In this document: piece after piece, positions 23,286 through 34,049 of the stretch | Layout: every line of letters begins with the position of its first letter | Position numbering within the stretch: position 1 is the first letter of the stretch | Assembly (NCBI GenBank): GCA_946406115.1 | Contig: OX291545.1 | Span: 25,105,153-25,169,152, forward strand | DNA: 64,000 bases | DNA from: Apoda limacodes | Lineage: Eukaryota; Arthropoda; Insecta; Lepidoptera; Limacodidae | Reading direction: 5' to 3' | Position numbers and translations under genes: made by a program | Notes under the pieces: generated by a model | Database searches by the model: none | What the model saw: the letters and a program-made list of their open reading frames with translations, nothing else | Told to the model about the DNA's origin: nothing

Positions 23286-24235
23286 ACTTTTAATTTCATA
23301 GTCCTGTAGTGCTTTAAAAAAATCAATATTCAAATGAAGTATATCTGTATTTGTAAAGCATAGATTAGAATTATATATGGCTGCGTTAACTTAACCGTAT
23401 AGACACAAGACTGTCGGAAATTAAGCTAAATGTACAAAGTGTTACTTTTGTCCCCGGTCTCCCCTATAGACTCGTGTGGGACGCACAACCTCCTCAAACA
23501 GAGGGCAGCAGTGAGATCGCTGATAGAAATTAGAAGCCAATAACCTTTTTTGTAATTCTGTCCCCCTAAAATGAATCCGATCTAGTTATCCATATAAGCA
23601 GGCAAAATTTTAAGTTTTAAGTCAGGTAACACTCATCACGGAAAGCTCACAGGCGATGACCTCCGGGACCGGTTCCGACTTCTCCCTCCCACCTCAGACC
23701 CGCTGTCCCTGCGACCGAGACGTTTCATTACGTTATTATATTAAATGCTATATTACACATTGTAGGCATTAGTCCGCCAAGACGTCCGAAGAAAGAGTAA
23801 TGTATGGCCGCCGGAGTACTTTGCTTGCTCTTATTTGTCCCTTATAGGATAATCGCGCAAATCTTGATGCATTCTCGTGCAATATTGAGGTAAACTGTTT
23901 TATTGTCAATCTCCTTATTATTTTTCATCCTACGTGTTACATTACTTAATTTGGTATGCACAAGATATGTTGCAAGTTAGAATTAAAAAAATAACCTGCC
24001 ATCAACCGTGTAACGCCTAGTGTAGAGGCGCAAGTCTCTGCTTCTAAAAGAAGGCATAGTTCAGTACACCGCGCTGGCCCACTGCGAATTACCGGACGTG
24101 TATTGAACTACAGGCCACTCGACTGTCAAAGTTAGTCTGACTAGGCTTAACGACTGCTGTTATAGGACAAAACAGCCAGGGCCAACAGTTAACGTGCCTT
24201 CCGAAGCACAGAGGAGCTCTAGATGGTTCAGGGAC
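23286..24235. other. Unannotated
   Basis: Balanced patches at 23440-23720 and 24000-24180, no long frame, no recognised repeat. Confidence 0.3.
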
Positions 24236-24380
24236 CTTATTGGGAACACTCTCAAACTATTCGGACTCTGGAATTTGAGTGCAAAATGTAAGCAACACGG
24301 GTTTCGAGAGGTAAGTCAGACTTCCATACATTTTTATATAGAATTCCTGAGTCTGAATAACTCGAGACTGTTACCAATAA
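24236..24380 (+). mobile_element. TTATTGGG-family palindromic MITE, slightly decayed
   Basis: CTTATTGGGAACACTCTCAA opens and GAGACTGTTACCAATAA closes the element. The core ACGGGTTTCGAGAGGTAAGT has the same orientation as the copy at 18669. Arms show several substitutions. Confidence 0.75.
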
Positions 24381-24689
24381 CATCTCTAGTCGCCGGACGT
24401 AAAAAAAAAGTGTAATTTGAGTTTTGAAAATTGATTTCGCTAAGTAGATTTAAGATATTTAAGCTGTTACTATTTATTAAAAAGAAATCAAAATTTTGTA
24501 TAACCAAGACTCACGACTTACGTCAACTACATGCCTAAGTATATTATATGCTCTATTGCATTGACCGTAATAGAATAGAATCTACATTGTGTTTTAATAT
24601 TCACAATAACAGAAGTCAATTGAGTCGTGATTACAAATTGCATAATCAGTAATCAAGTCAGTTATTTTTTTTTTTTATTTTAATTAAAT

Positions 24690-25110
24690 CAATATATAAA
24701 AAAGAGTAAACTGACTGACTGACTGAACTTCTGGGTTCTCTCTAAGCCTCTAGGACTTAAAATTTTACAAATACATTTCTGTTATAACGTAGGCGAGCAC
24801 TAAAAAAGGATTTGCAAATTTCATCCTCTGAGGGGGTAAAATAGGGATTGGAAGATTGGTGATTAATGCTTATTGCATAAAAATTGGTATGTTCCTTTAA
24901 GTTTGAAAAAAAAATTCACAGTTTATTGAAAACCCCTATACGGTGAAATAAGGGAGGAAAATTTATATGGGAATTCGAAAATTTTGTTCATATAATCAAA
25001 AACAGTTAAAAGCTTTCAGTTTATCTCAAAAGACCACGCGAACGAAGTCGTTGGTATAAGCCAGTAACCTATAGTTACATCAACCATTACATTTTGTAAC
25101 TGTGTTTGTT
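24690..25110 (+). repeat. Dispersed repeat with ACTGACTGACTGAC head
   Basis: AAACTGACTGACTGACTGAA, then TTATAACGTAGGCGAGCAC, GAGGGGGTAAAATAGGG and, at the end, GACCACGCGAACGAAGTCG. This order is typical of a common repeat in lepidopteran genomes. No coding frame. Confidence 0.55.
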
Positions 25111-25689
25111 GATTTAAAATTATATAAAATTTTGCGCTATTACAGGTAGTATAGTAGGTAGCTACTACAAACCTGAAGGCGCGTTCCTTCTGAGCCCTGT
25201 TGCAATTTAATAGCAAAACCTAATTTAAGCACAAAATAACCGTTCCTTTTAAGTGCAGCTGATAATTACAGTGGCTATTATTGTTTAAACGTAATGTAAC
25301 GTAACGTAACAGCTGTCAAAAAGTCGCGCAAAATACCAACCTCCCAACATGGATATTTGGTAGCAATATTTCATCGCAAAACCGCTTTAACGAAACGCTC
25401 AAAGTCAACATATAGATTTTGCTACCAAAAACTAATGAAACGCAAACCGCTAACTATTCTGCTACAAAGTAGTTAGTTGAAACACCTTATAAATTAGAGT
25501 AAGTAGGTACGGTTTTAATATAATTTGCCTATATGAAGTTATTCTTAGAAAATATATTGTCGAAACAGTGACTACTTAAGAAAATGACAACATAAACAAA
25601 AAGTATTCGAAACTTAACCCGATACATCTGAATTAATTAAACTTCAAAACTAAACAGAAGTACAGCTAACGATATTTGCATAAGCGAAA

Positions 25690-25960
25690 GTAGATAATTG
25701 GCAGTGGAACGATCGATACCATCCTTGCCCCAATCGGCTTCATCAAAACGCGGGCTCATTACTCAAAATCAATTAGCGTTATTAGTTCGGCTCGTCTTCG
25801 TTAGGCCGTGATGGAGAGTAATTTATTGGCATCTCTTAATTAGGGATAAGTCTAATTGGAGGCTTAAAGTAACAAGGCCCTCGAAATCTGACGTTGTGAC
25901 GAATAAATTGGTCGGCTGGGGCTCGGTACAAGCACCCCTACACACTACAAACTGACACCT
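25690..25960. other. Balanced block rich in TAATTA cores
   Basis: Includes AATCAATTAGCG, CTTAATTAGGG and TCTAATTGGAGG without an open frame. Candidate conserved non-coding DNA by composition only. Confidence 0.3.
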
Positions 25961-26227
25961 GACGATTCAGTCATTTCCACAGCAAATATTAAAATTTAAC
26001 TAGCAATCTTACAACGATTTAAATGATTATTTTTAGCAATAGTTACGTGTATAAAACTTTTTTTCATCGCACTCGAAAACAATGTCATTACGTGCAAGAA
26101 AAGCGGGTGCTTAGACCTTAATTACTCCCATGACCTTTTTTTATAAGTTTTACTTTTCTCAAAGCAAAGCGCACGTTCAAAGAACTCACGGGCGGTAATG
26201 ACGCACCGTACGTATTGTCCATTCTAT

Positions 26228-26290
26228 CAAGTAGGTATAAAAGCTGTCGTGTTCAAAATTTGAACTACGCGCCAAGCAATTACAAGTTTA
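26228..26290 (+). promoter_or_regulatory. Weak TATA-like promoter candidate
   Basis: GTAGGTATAAAAGCTG resembles a TATA box. No transcript or downstream ORF supports it; nothing else recognised nearby. Confidence 0.12.
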
Positions 26291-26788
26291 AACTTCAGAA
26301 CTTTATGAATTAAATTCAAAAATTTTCAAGATATTATGCTTTTTAACTTAGTATATAAAAGGAAAAAAAACTTGAAACAAGTGAAATAATAAATAATATA
26401 TTATAGATGAAAAATCAAAAAAACTTACATCATTTTGATACCTAATATTAAGTAACAATAGTATAGTCCCCTTGCTTTCAACGAATAAGTTCCGCTTTTT
26501 AGCTTAAAATATTTTTAAACACCCGCTTGTTTCGAAAAATAATCAGGCAATGCTGATCGTGCTAGACTCATGTAAATACTATATTTGTCCTGTCTAGTAA
26601 GGCCCAGAGGCCGGCTTCTTTATATTTAGTTAAATTATAGTGCTACTTTAACTTTTTTGAACTTTTATTATTCATCTTCGAATATCTGATAATTTTAAAA
26701 ACCCACCGAGTCATTTTGTAACTCCACTGGCAATCGGAATCGGTTTCAAATCTAACACCAGCGCATTTCTATTGCCGCGTGCTTGTAG

Positions 26789-26941
26789 CTTATTGGGAAC
26801 AGTCTCGAGCTAGTCGGACTCTGGAATTTGTGACTAAAATGTATGGAAGTCTGACTTACCTCTTAAAACCCGTGAATGTACTTGCATACATTTTCGTCTC
26901 GAATTCCAGAGTCCGAACAGCTCGAGACTGTTCCCAATAAG
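26789..26941 (-). mobile_element. Palindromic 153-bp MITE (TTATTGGG family), intact
   Basis: The ends are CTTATTGGGAACAGTC and GACTGTTCCCAATAAG. The core (TCTGACTTACCTCTTAAAAC, CCGTGAATGTACTTGCATAC) is the reverse complement of that at 18669-18821, and both copies are exactly 153 bp. The arms are close to perfect, so the element can fold into one long hairpin. Confidence 0.85.
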
Positions 26942-27100
26942 ATCCTTCATGTATTGTGTAGCATCCAATACCTTTACGTAGCGGCAATGGACACGCACTG
27001 GTGTTTGACTTTAAACCGATTTCGATTCCCATTGAAATAGGATATAACCAGGCTGAATAGACCCTATGTTCATAAGGACTACAGCAAACTTACCAGGCAG

Positions 27101-27232
27101 CTTATTGCGAATCTCGAGAACGTCAGACTCGTGAATTCGGGAGTAAAATGTACGTAGGTACTTCTACGAGTTAGACCTACGTACAAACATTTTCAAATTC
27201 CTGAGTCTGGAATGCTCGAGACTTTTCACGAT
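27101..27232. mobile_element. Diverged TTATTGGG-family MITE
   Basis: GCTTATTGCGAATCTCGAGA opens; GGAATGCTCGAGACTTTTCA closes. GACTCGTGAATTC and AAATTCCTGAGTC are arm partners. It is an older relative of the 153-bp copies. Confidence 0.55.
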
Positions 27233-27387
27233 ACACTTCCTGATTACCACAACAGACGTCTAGTAGCTGGGTTGATAAGGAGTTATGGATTAAAAATAGA
27301 AAAACGAGAGGGTCGTAAGTTATTTTTTTAAGGCAAACACAGCAAGTTTCTAATTAAAAAAATTGTGTAAATATATGTTATTTTTTT

Positions 27388-27570
27388 CAGTTTGAAATTT
27401 GCAACAGGACAGTAGAATCGATTTTTAAATCAAGCAGAAAATTGTACGATTGGGTAGCAGTGCCCTACCAAAATGGTCAATTTTCTGCATAAACCAACAA
27501 CCTAATCACTAAAATTACATTTACGCAGAAAAAGCCGCGGGAAACGGCTATCTTCTTTATAAATAAAATA
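27388..27570 (+). repeat. Repeat-like stretch with an exon-like open frame
   Basis: An acceptor-like TTTTTTTCAG is followed by a frame that reads FEICNRTVESIFKSS and on to a stop near 27490. However, GCAGAAAATTG and CAATTTTCTGC inside it are inverted partners, and the tail AAAGCCGCGGGAAACGGCTA is typical of dispersed lepidopteran repeats. I judge it a repeat rather than an exon. Confidence 0.35.
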
Positions 27571-28391
27571 AGGCACAAATACAATTGAATCTAGTAAAAC
27601 TAATTTACGTTGCGAGAGCTTGTGGTCGCGGTGTGGTCACTCTGTGGTTCTGTTCAAAAGGTACAAAAGGTTTATAAGAAAAAAACAAAAAACAGAACGG
27701 CATGATCACCTGCACCGCGTCTTGTAACCTGAGACTTCGATATGTTCTTTATTTAGTCAAAAGATGGCGGTGGTATTGGAGCACAGAAACAGGTCAGCAT
27801 TTTAAATTGGACGCAGATTATAGAAAATTATCTTTTCGCCCTGGTTTTACCTGCAAGCAGTTGCACTATATCTATTATAGTTACTGCACTATACACACTG
27901 TAAATTTCTTCTTGTAAACGCACTACATATATACTAACACGGTGGAAGAATATATCTTTTGTTATGATTACTATAAACGAACATAGAGACTGATATAGAC
28001 GAAATGTTTTATTCAAATAAAGATTTATCAAACTTTATGAATATAAACTATTAATTAAGCAAATTGTAAATGCAAGTGAATGTGGTACAATGTGTACAAA
28101 ACATCTGGAGCGGTTCATTAAATAATTATAATAAAAATTTCGACTGGTTCCCGATTTCTTCGATTAGATAATTTTATTAGTACCTACCTATCTTATGTAA
28201 AGCAGCTGCTTAGGTCAGAAAGAAATAATATGATAAGCAACCATAAACGTTACTGGTTCAACTGGATACGTGGAATCCAGTATTTTGAACAGTTCCGGCA
28301 GGGTAACTGAGTACACCACGAAATTTAGCAATTTTTCTCAATTGATGTGAATGTTCACTACAATCTTGCACATAAAAAAATTATTCATAAA
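27571..28391. other. Unannotated AT-rich DNA left of the large palindrome
   Basis: Short ORFs on both strands without features; nothing recognised. Confidence 0.35.
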
Positions 28392-31300
28392 AGTCTGGTC
28401 AACATGTACCTTTTTGGGTGAAATTTTTGTATAGTCTCCGAAAATTACGATCAAGGTGTCATTCGATTCGGAATATTATGTAGAAAGTTTAAGAAAAAGT
28501 TCCAAAAGGGGCCGATGAAAATTGCAAAAGTTATAAACAATTTAAAAAAAAAAAAAGTAGGGGTTTTTTTTTTTTTAATATCTCAAAAACTATCAAAGAT
28601 ATTCGAAATTTGAAAAAAGATCTGAAAAGAGGAGGAAATTTCCTAAGAAAAAGTTCTGCCTCCCGGAACTGTATCTTTAATATTTATAATTTTTACGGAG
28701 CCCTGAAAATAGCGCTAAAAGCGGGTAGTCTGGCTTCCGCTCGCGATTTGTCATTCGGACACGGTAACAATAAAAATCATTTTAATATATTAAATATGAA
28801 TATTAAGGAATAAAAAAAATTTAGTACTATTGGGATATATAAATGAACAATAATCCGTAGGCGAAAAATTTTTATCCCCATTTTTCCATTAGTTATGCAT
28901 TAGTTAATTAACTACTTTTTCTGAATAGAATGTTAACAGAAAAAACCTAATTATTATTAAACTACAACCCTAGGATTTTTTTCACTTCGTGGAGTTATTC
29001 TTAAAAGGCATTAAAATAGATCCCCGTTAGAAAAATTTAAAAATGTTAGTTTTCCACTTTTTTATTAACAATCGAAAACATTAAAAAATTAAAAACTGCA
29101 TAAAAGTTATTAAAAAAATTTTGTTTTTCAAATATTTCAAATTTTATGATTTCTAACGGTTAAAAGTTACATGAAAATTTTTTTTTTTAAATTTTTTACC
29201 GCGATTGTTTAAATAATTGTTATAAACAAATGCATTGTTTATAAGATAATCAACAATTTTTTTTTCCTAATCTACTTGTTGATATAAATTATGATTTTTA
29301 AGAAAAAAATTATTCCTTAAAAAAAATTATTTATTGGTATAAAATGCATTTCTTAATTAACAATCGTTTTTTACCACTAAATATAAATATTAAGGAACCA
29401 TTTTTTCTCTAAAAATCATAAATTCTATTGTTCTTAAATATTCTGGAAAAAAAAATTTTTTTTTTTTCTTTTTTTATTTGTTTAAACAATTTGTTATAAA
29501 CAAATGGATTTTCTTACTTTATTTTTTTTTTAATTCGTAATTTAATTATAAAAACAGCTATGTATTATTTTTTATGAAAAAATTTTTTTATCTATTTTTT
29601 ATATAACTTTTAATATTTTTATGTCCTAAAATTTGCCTTTTTATCTCGCTCTTTTTCTTTTATAATTGGTATAACTTTTAAACTATTATATATACGACAA
29701 TTATACTTCAAGTCGTTTTTATTCACTATAAATTAATGAACAATTTAAGCTTTTAACTTCAGCTCTACCTCTATTATTTATGTTAAATATTGACAATTGT
29801 TTATAAAAAATAAACCGAAAAATTTTTTTTCTTGTTTTTCTATTCCAAAACGTGGTTAAATGTTCATAAATTTATAATTATGAGCCTTTGATGACTTGCA
29901 TTTTACTAATTTGCTGTTATTAAAAATTGATTACAATCGTATTTGCATAGACTTTTCCCGAAAAATTTTAAAACTTTTCCATTATGTTAATTACATTTTA
30001 ACGAGTGTTCTTTTATCAATCTTTCCAAACTAAGATTCTTAAAATTACTTTAGAATTTTTTCGGTTTATTTTTTATAAACAATTGTCAATAATTAACATA
30101 AATAATAGAGGTAGAGCTGAAGTTAAAAGCTTAAATTGTTCATTAATTTATAGTGAATAAAAACGACTTGAAGTATAATTGTCGTATATATATTAGTTTA
30201 AAAGTTATACCAATTATAAAAGAAAAAGAGCGAGATAAAAAGGCAAATTTTAGGACATAAAAATATTAAAAGTTATATAAAAAATAGATAAAAAAAATTT
30301 TTCATAAAAAATAATACATAGCTGTTTTTATAATTAAATTACGAATTAAAAAAAAAATAAAGTAAGAAAATCCATTTGTTTATAACAAATTGTTTATTAA
30401 ATAAACAAATAAAAAAAGAAAAAAAAAAATTTTTTTTCCCAGAATATTTAAGAACAATAGAATTTATGATTTTTAGAGAAAAAATGGTTCCTTACTATTT
30501 ATATTTAGTGGTAAAAAACGATTGTTAATTAAGAAATGCATTTTATAGCAATAAATAAATTTTTTAAGGGATAATTTTTTTCTTAAAAATCATAATTTAT
30601 ATCAACAAGTAGATTAGGAAAAAAAAATTGTTGATTATCTTATAAACAATGCATTTGTTTATAACAATTATTTAAACAATCGCGGTAAAAAATTTAAAAA
30701 AAAAATTTTCATGTAACTTTTAACCGTTAGAAATCATAAAATTTGAAATATTTGAAAAACAAAATTTTTTTAATAACTTTTATGCAGTTTTTAATTTTTT
30801 AATGTTTTCGATTGTTAATAAAAAAGTGGAAAACTAACATTTTTAAATTTTTCTAACGGGGATCTATTTTAATGCCTTTTAAGAATAACTCCACGAAGTG
30901 AAAAAAATCCTAGGGTTGTAGTTTAATAATAATTAGGTTTTTTCTGTTAACATTCTATTCAGAAAAAGTAGTTAATTAACTAATGCATAACTAATGGAAA
31001 AATGGGGATAAAAATTTTTCGCCTACGGATTATTGTTCATTTATATATCCCAATAGTACTAAATTTTTTTTATTCCTTAATATTCATATTTAATATATTA
31101 AAATGATTTTTATTGTTACCGTGTCCGAATGACAAATCGCGAGCGGAAGCCAGACTACCCGCTTTTAGCGCTATTTTCAGGGCTCCGTAAAAATTATAAA
31201 TATTAAAGATACAGTTCCGGGAGGCAGAACTTTTTCTTAGGAAATTTCCTCCTCTTTTCAGATCTTTTTTCAAATTTCGAATATCTTTGATAGTTTTTGA

Positions 31301-31490
31301 GATATTAAAAAAAAAAAAACCCCTACTTTTTTTTTTTTAAATTGTTTATAACTTTTGCAATTTTCATCGGCCCCTTTTGGAACTTTTTCTTAAACTTTCT
31401 ACATAATATTCCGAATCGAATGACACCTTGATCGTAATTTTCGGAGACTATACAAAAATTTCACCCAAAAAGGTACATGTTGACCAGACT
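28392..31490. repeat. Large palindrome: two ~1.44-kb inverted arms around a ~227-bp spacer
   Basis: The left arm (28392-29826) opens AGTCTGGTCAACATGTACC and the right arm (30054-31490) closes with its exact reverse complement. Blocks checked by eye in the outer 900 bp of each arm match base for base apart from the length of homopolymer runs. The inner 500 bp carry several substitutions and one 7-bp indel (about 29480 against 30395). The same 67-codon ORF appears in both arms in opposite orientation (28610-28813 plus, 31070-31273 minus) because of the symmetry; it has no recognised domain and I do not call it a gene. The arms are very AT-rich. Candidates are a foldback transposon, a non-autonomous element with giant inverted ends, or a segmental inverted duplication. 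I found no matching target duplication (left flank ends CATAAA, right flank begins ACTATG). Confidence 0.9.
29827..30053. other. Unique spacer of the large palindrome
   Basis: About 227 bp between the arms, AT-rich, with no ORF and no symmetry that I can see. It would be the loop of a hairpin formed by the arms. Confidence 0.7.
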
Positions 31491-31770
31491 ACTATGCTGT
31501 GAGTTTCTTTTCGCGATAAAATCCGTTACGACATAGTTACGAAATTATCAGCAAGCAGAAGTTCCAACGGGCGGGCCACATAGCTAGTTAAACACTCGAA
31601 GGCTGGTAGATAAGACTAGGAGACAAAGCCTGGGAGGGCGGCTTATTAACAGGTGGATATAGGTACGACCTGTTAAGAGCCGCAAGAAGCCACTGGACTA
31701 AGGAACCTCGAGATTGGCCGTTGTGGAAAAAATCGAGTGGACGTCTGCAATCTCAGACTAATGACGATTA
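31491..31770 (+). pseudogene. RTE-like LINE C-terminal fragment abutting the palindrome
   Basis: Immediately after the palindrome the sequence begins ACTATGCTGTGAGTTTC, then GCGATAAAATCCGTTACGAC, which corresponds to the M-L-x-V-S-x-R-D-(K/R)-I-R region of RTE-type polyproteins. Further pieces in shifting frames read QRAGHIAS (for W-A-G-H-I/V-A-R), LLRAARSHWTKEPRDWPLWK and a final W-x-x-x-x-x-G-R tail. Stops and frameshifts show it is dead. The left border coincides with the palindrome end, and the left flank of the palindrome holds no LINE sequence. Confidence 0.65.
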
Positions 31771-31944
31771 TTAAAACAACCAACATGTTATACATATTAA
31801 TTAGTAATACTTACTCAATGCTCCTATTTCAATATATTTATGCTCTCAACAAACCTAATTGGCTATAGTTATTCCTTGTTATTAATTATTTATTTATTTC
31901 ACTATGTTTTGTTAGTAATTTACTGTACTGTGTTTACATAGTAT

Positions 31945-32235
31945 ACCTGGAAGACCGAGCTCTGCTCGTTTTTTTTAACGCCATCTATTGTCATAGTGTT
32001 GCTGTATCGGTAAAAATAATACTGTTACTACTCGCCAATAGATGTCAGGAAGACTCATTTTTTTCAGTTTATCATTGGCTGAAAACACGGATAAAACGCG
32101 GTTTTCTAGAAATTAAACCTAGCTACTAAATTTCATGAAAACCGTTGGAGCTGTTTTCGAGATTCATATTATAAATATATATAAAAATATATACATATAT
32201 ACACGAATTGCTCGTTTAAAGGTATTAGATTTATC
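31945..32235 (+). repeat. Dispersed lepidopteran-type repeat with CCGAGCTCTGCTCG head
   Basis: GACCGAGCTCTGCTCGTTTT, AACGCCATCTATTGTC, TTTTCTAGAAATTAAACCTA, ACTAAATTTCATGAAAACCG and TTGCTCGTTTAAAGGTATTA, in the order I know from a common lepidopteran repeat. It ends about 60 bp before the left LTR of the BEL/Pao element. Confidence 0.6.
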
Positions 32236-32296
32236 TGAAATTCCTGTATTATATACCTATCTATAATAATAACTTTATTTATTATATATATTCTAT

Positions 32297-32527
32297 AACT
32301 GGATCGTAAAAAATGGCCCAACGTAGGCCTTAAGGGACTTACCCAATTTTGGCGATAGATTTGTATAACGTTTTTGTCTGAATATGTGGTGTGGTGTCTG
32401 TATATGTTGTGTATGTGTAGGTTTTTCACGCAAACCGAACTTAATTATAAATTATCACAATCAAAACAGTGTACATACGCCGCGACCTGTCAAAAGATTT
32501 TATGTGACTGACTGAGATGCCGGTTCA
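32297..32527 (-). repeat. 3' LTR of the BEL/Pao element
   Basis: Shares with the right LTR the words CCCAACGTAGGCCTTAAG-like start, TTTGTATAACGTTTTTGTCT, GGTGTCTGTATATGTTGTGT, GTGTAGGTTTTTCACGC and ACATACGCCGCGACC. Its inner border is blurred because the adjoining internal sequence is deleted. Confidence 0.8.
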
Positions 32528-32559
32528 CTAGTATTGTTCTTATTCAGTCACTAAACTGA

Positions 32560-32796
32560 TCACTCGATCGACGAAACGAGCTCCAGATGCACAGCCTTGG
32601 AAAACAAACAGACGAAGACGCATAAATAGGCCTTAACCTGTCTGGCATTGCGAACACTTGACGTCTTCAACAAAAACAGACCCGCGAAATCCAACCCAAC
32701 CTCAGCGAAAGGTCGAGCGGGCCGGACACGATCGGACGGCCAGTCACCCATTTGTAGCTGAGTCAAGGTTCCCTTTAACCTATAACAAGAATACAT
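32560..32796 (-). pseudogene. Integrase catalytic core, N-terminal remnant
   Basis: Residues read MGDWPSDRVRPARPFAEVGL then DFAGLFLLKTSSVRNARQ and YLCVFVCLFSKAVHLELVSS, the typical opening of the BEL/Pao integrase core. It contains the first catalytic Asp (V-G-L-D-F), but the second Asp and the Glu of the DDE triad are gone: the frame stops soon after HLELVSSIE and the 3' LTR begins within about 40 bp. A deletion of the remaining integrase (normally some hundreds of residues) is the simplest reading. This alone makes the copy unable to integrate by itself. Confidence 0.85.
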
Positions 32797-32930
32797 TTAA
32801 AAATGACGCTCCGAGCTGCTCGTCTGGCGGACAAAATACAAAAGTCTCGCTGCAGACAAGCCAGCAATGCGTTGAGACCGGCATGACAGTTCCTAACATG
32901 GCGGTCCTTGATCAGCAACTCAATAAAATG
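32797..32930 (-). pseudogene. Integrase zinc-binding region, frameshifted remnant
   Basis: Between two ORFs another frame reads LNALLACLQRDFCILSARRA and ARSVIFKC, matching the (T/H)-x-x-x-x-L-R-x-x-F-W-I-L-x-A-R-x-x-x-R-x-x-x-x-K-C segment that precedes the core in BEL/Pao integrases. Its frame differs from both neighbours, so indels lie on each side. The second Cys of the zinc motif is not kept. Confidence 0.7.
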
Positions 32931-33639
32931 ACCGCTCTTGGGCAACAAGAGAGGATGCCGACCCCATAGGGCAATTCTGAGTTACGAAGCCTACCCACCC
33001 ACCACCCACTCGCAAAAACTCTGACTCGTCTAGGAACAAATTAAGACGAGCGAGACTTCCCCGCAATTTGCCGTTCTCTGAACGGAGAAGACCAATCTCC
33101 TTCCCAAACGACTGGGCCTGTACTAGTCGAACACAGGCGAGGAGAGCATCCTGACGCTCTTCAGGAGACAAGACTGAAGAAGTCCTTGGCTGTGACCTGT
33201 TCCGTAAGTTGTGGAGAAACCTCTTGATCCAACCGGTGACACCAACAAGCTTGTTGAGAGAACTGAACCGATTAAGCAAGAAGTTCGGTGAAGTGTCCAC
33301 AGTCTGCTCAACAGCAAAGACCTTTAACCCCGGCAGAGGGTCAACAAACTCCACAATTGCGTGAGGCCAAGTGTCTTCAGGAGAGGCCAGCCACTCAGGA
33401 CCCCACCAGAGCGGGTGATTAATAACTTGCGAGGCAATCAGGCCCCGTGAAACGCAATCTGCGGGATTCAAGGACCCTGACACGTGACACCAATCCAGGA
33501 ACACCGCAGAAGACTGGATTTGGGAGACACAATTGGCTACGAAGGTCTCTTGGGCATGAAGGGACGCCTTGAGCCAAGACAACACGATTTGGCTGTCTGT
33601 CCATGCTGTGATGGAGTCAAATTGGACCCGTTGACCCAA
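32920..33639 (-). pseudogene. BEL/Pao pol: end of RNase H and linker
   Basis: A 239-codon frame opening MGQRVQFDSITAWTDSQIVL, where T-D-S-Q carries a conserved RNase H Asp, followed by SWLKASLHAQETFVANCVSQ, WCHVSGSLNPADCVSRGL and WWGPEWLASPEDTWP. The H-V-x-G-x-x-N-P-A-D-x-x-S-R-G and W-W-x-G-P-x-W-L signatures are diagnostic of BEL/Pao (Peptidase A17-type) pol proteins. It is the longest surviving frame of the element. It ends at GGWVGFVTQNCPMGSAS by frameshift into the integrase zinc-binding region. Confidence 0.9.
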
Positions 33640-33663
33640 GGTGGAGAAGACATGGTTGAGGAG

Positions 33664-34023
33664 TCAAGTCAACAATGCAGCTTCTGATAACTTCAGCTTG
33701 GGGATCGTCAACTTGGTCCGCAAAGGTGCAACCTTACTCTTTGCGACCACTAGACTGACGCGAACATGACCATTGCTTTTAACGGTGCGGAGATAAACGA
33801 CAGCCGCATATCCGGATTCCGACGCATCAGAGAAGCCGTGAAGACTGGCCTGACATGGGGGTAAGATCGACCATGGCACGGAGACATGTTGAAGGTCCGA
33901 AAGTGTCTCATAAAAACGTAGCCAATAAGACAGTAAGTCTCCGGTCAACGGGGTATCCCAGTCGAGACCAGAAATCCAGAGCTCCTGTAGGAAACATTTG
34001 CCCCAAAAGACTACAGGAGCCAC
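33664..34023 (-). pseudogene. BEL/Pao pol: RT thumb and first half of RNase H
   Basis: The frame reads MAPVVFWGKCFLQELWISGL, DWDTPLTGDLLSYWLRFYE and then LHGFSDASESGYAAVVYLR, where the F-S-D-A-S Asp is the first RNase H catalytic residue. Near the end, TIPKLKLSEAALLT stands where the family usually has T-I-P-R/K-L-E-L-x-A-A-L-L: a Lys replaces the usual Glu, and an extra residue is present. The frame then breaks before the T-D-S motif of the next ORF. Both changes indicate decay. Confidence 0.88.
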
Positions 34024-34049
34024 CCAACCATTAGGATCAAAGACAAGCG

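Noticed and set aside
27388..27490. Exon starting after TTTTTTTCAG (FEICNRTVESIF...)
   Set aside because: The open frame spans an inverted-repeat hairpin and runs into a repeat-like GCCGCGGGAAACGGCTA tail.
28610..28813. 67-codon ORF present in both palindrome arms
   Set aside because: The duplicate exists because of the palindrome, not selection. No domain, low-complexity AT-rich flanks, and no promoter or splice support.
28392..31490. Polinton/Maverick identity for the large palindrome
   Set aside because: The AG start and long inverted ends fit loosely, but the flanks do not form a 6-bp duplication and no polymerase, integrase or capsid coding is present.
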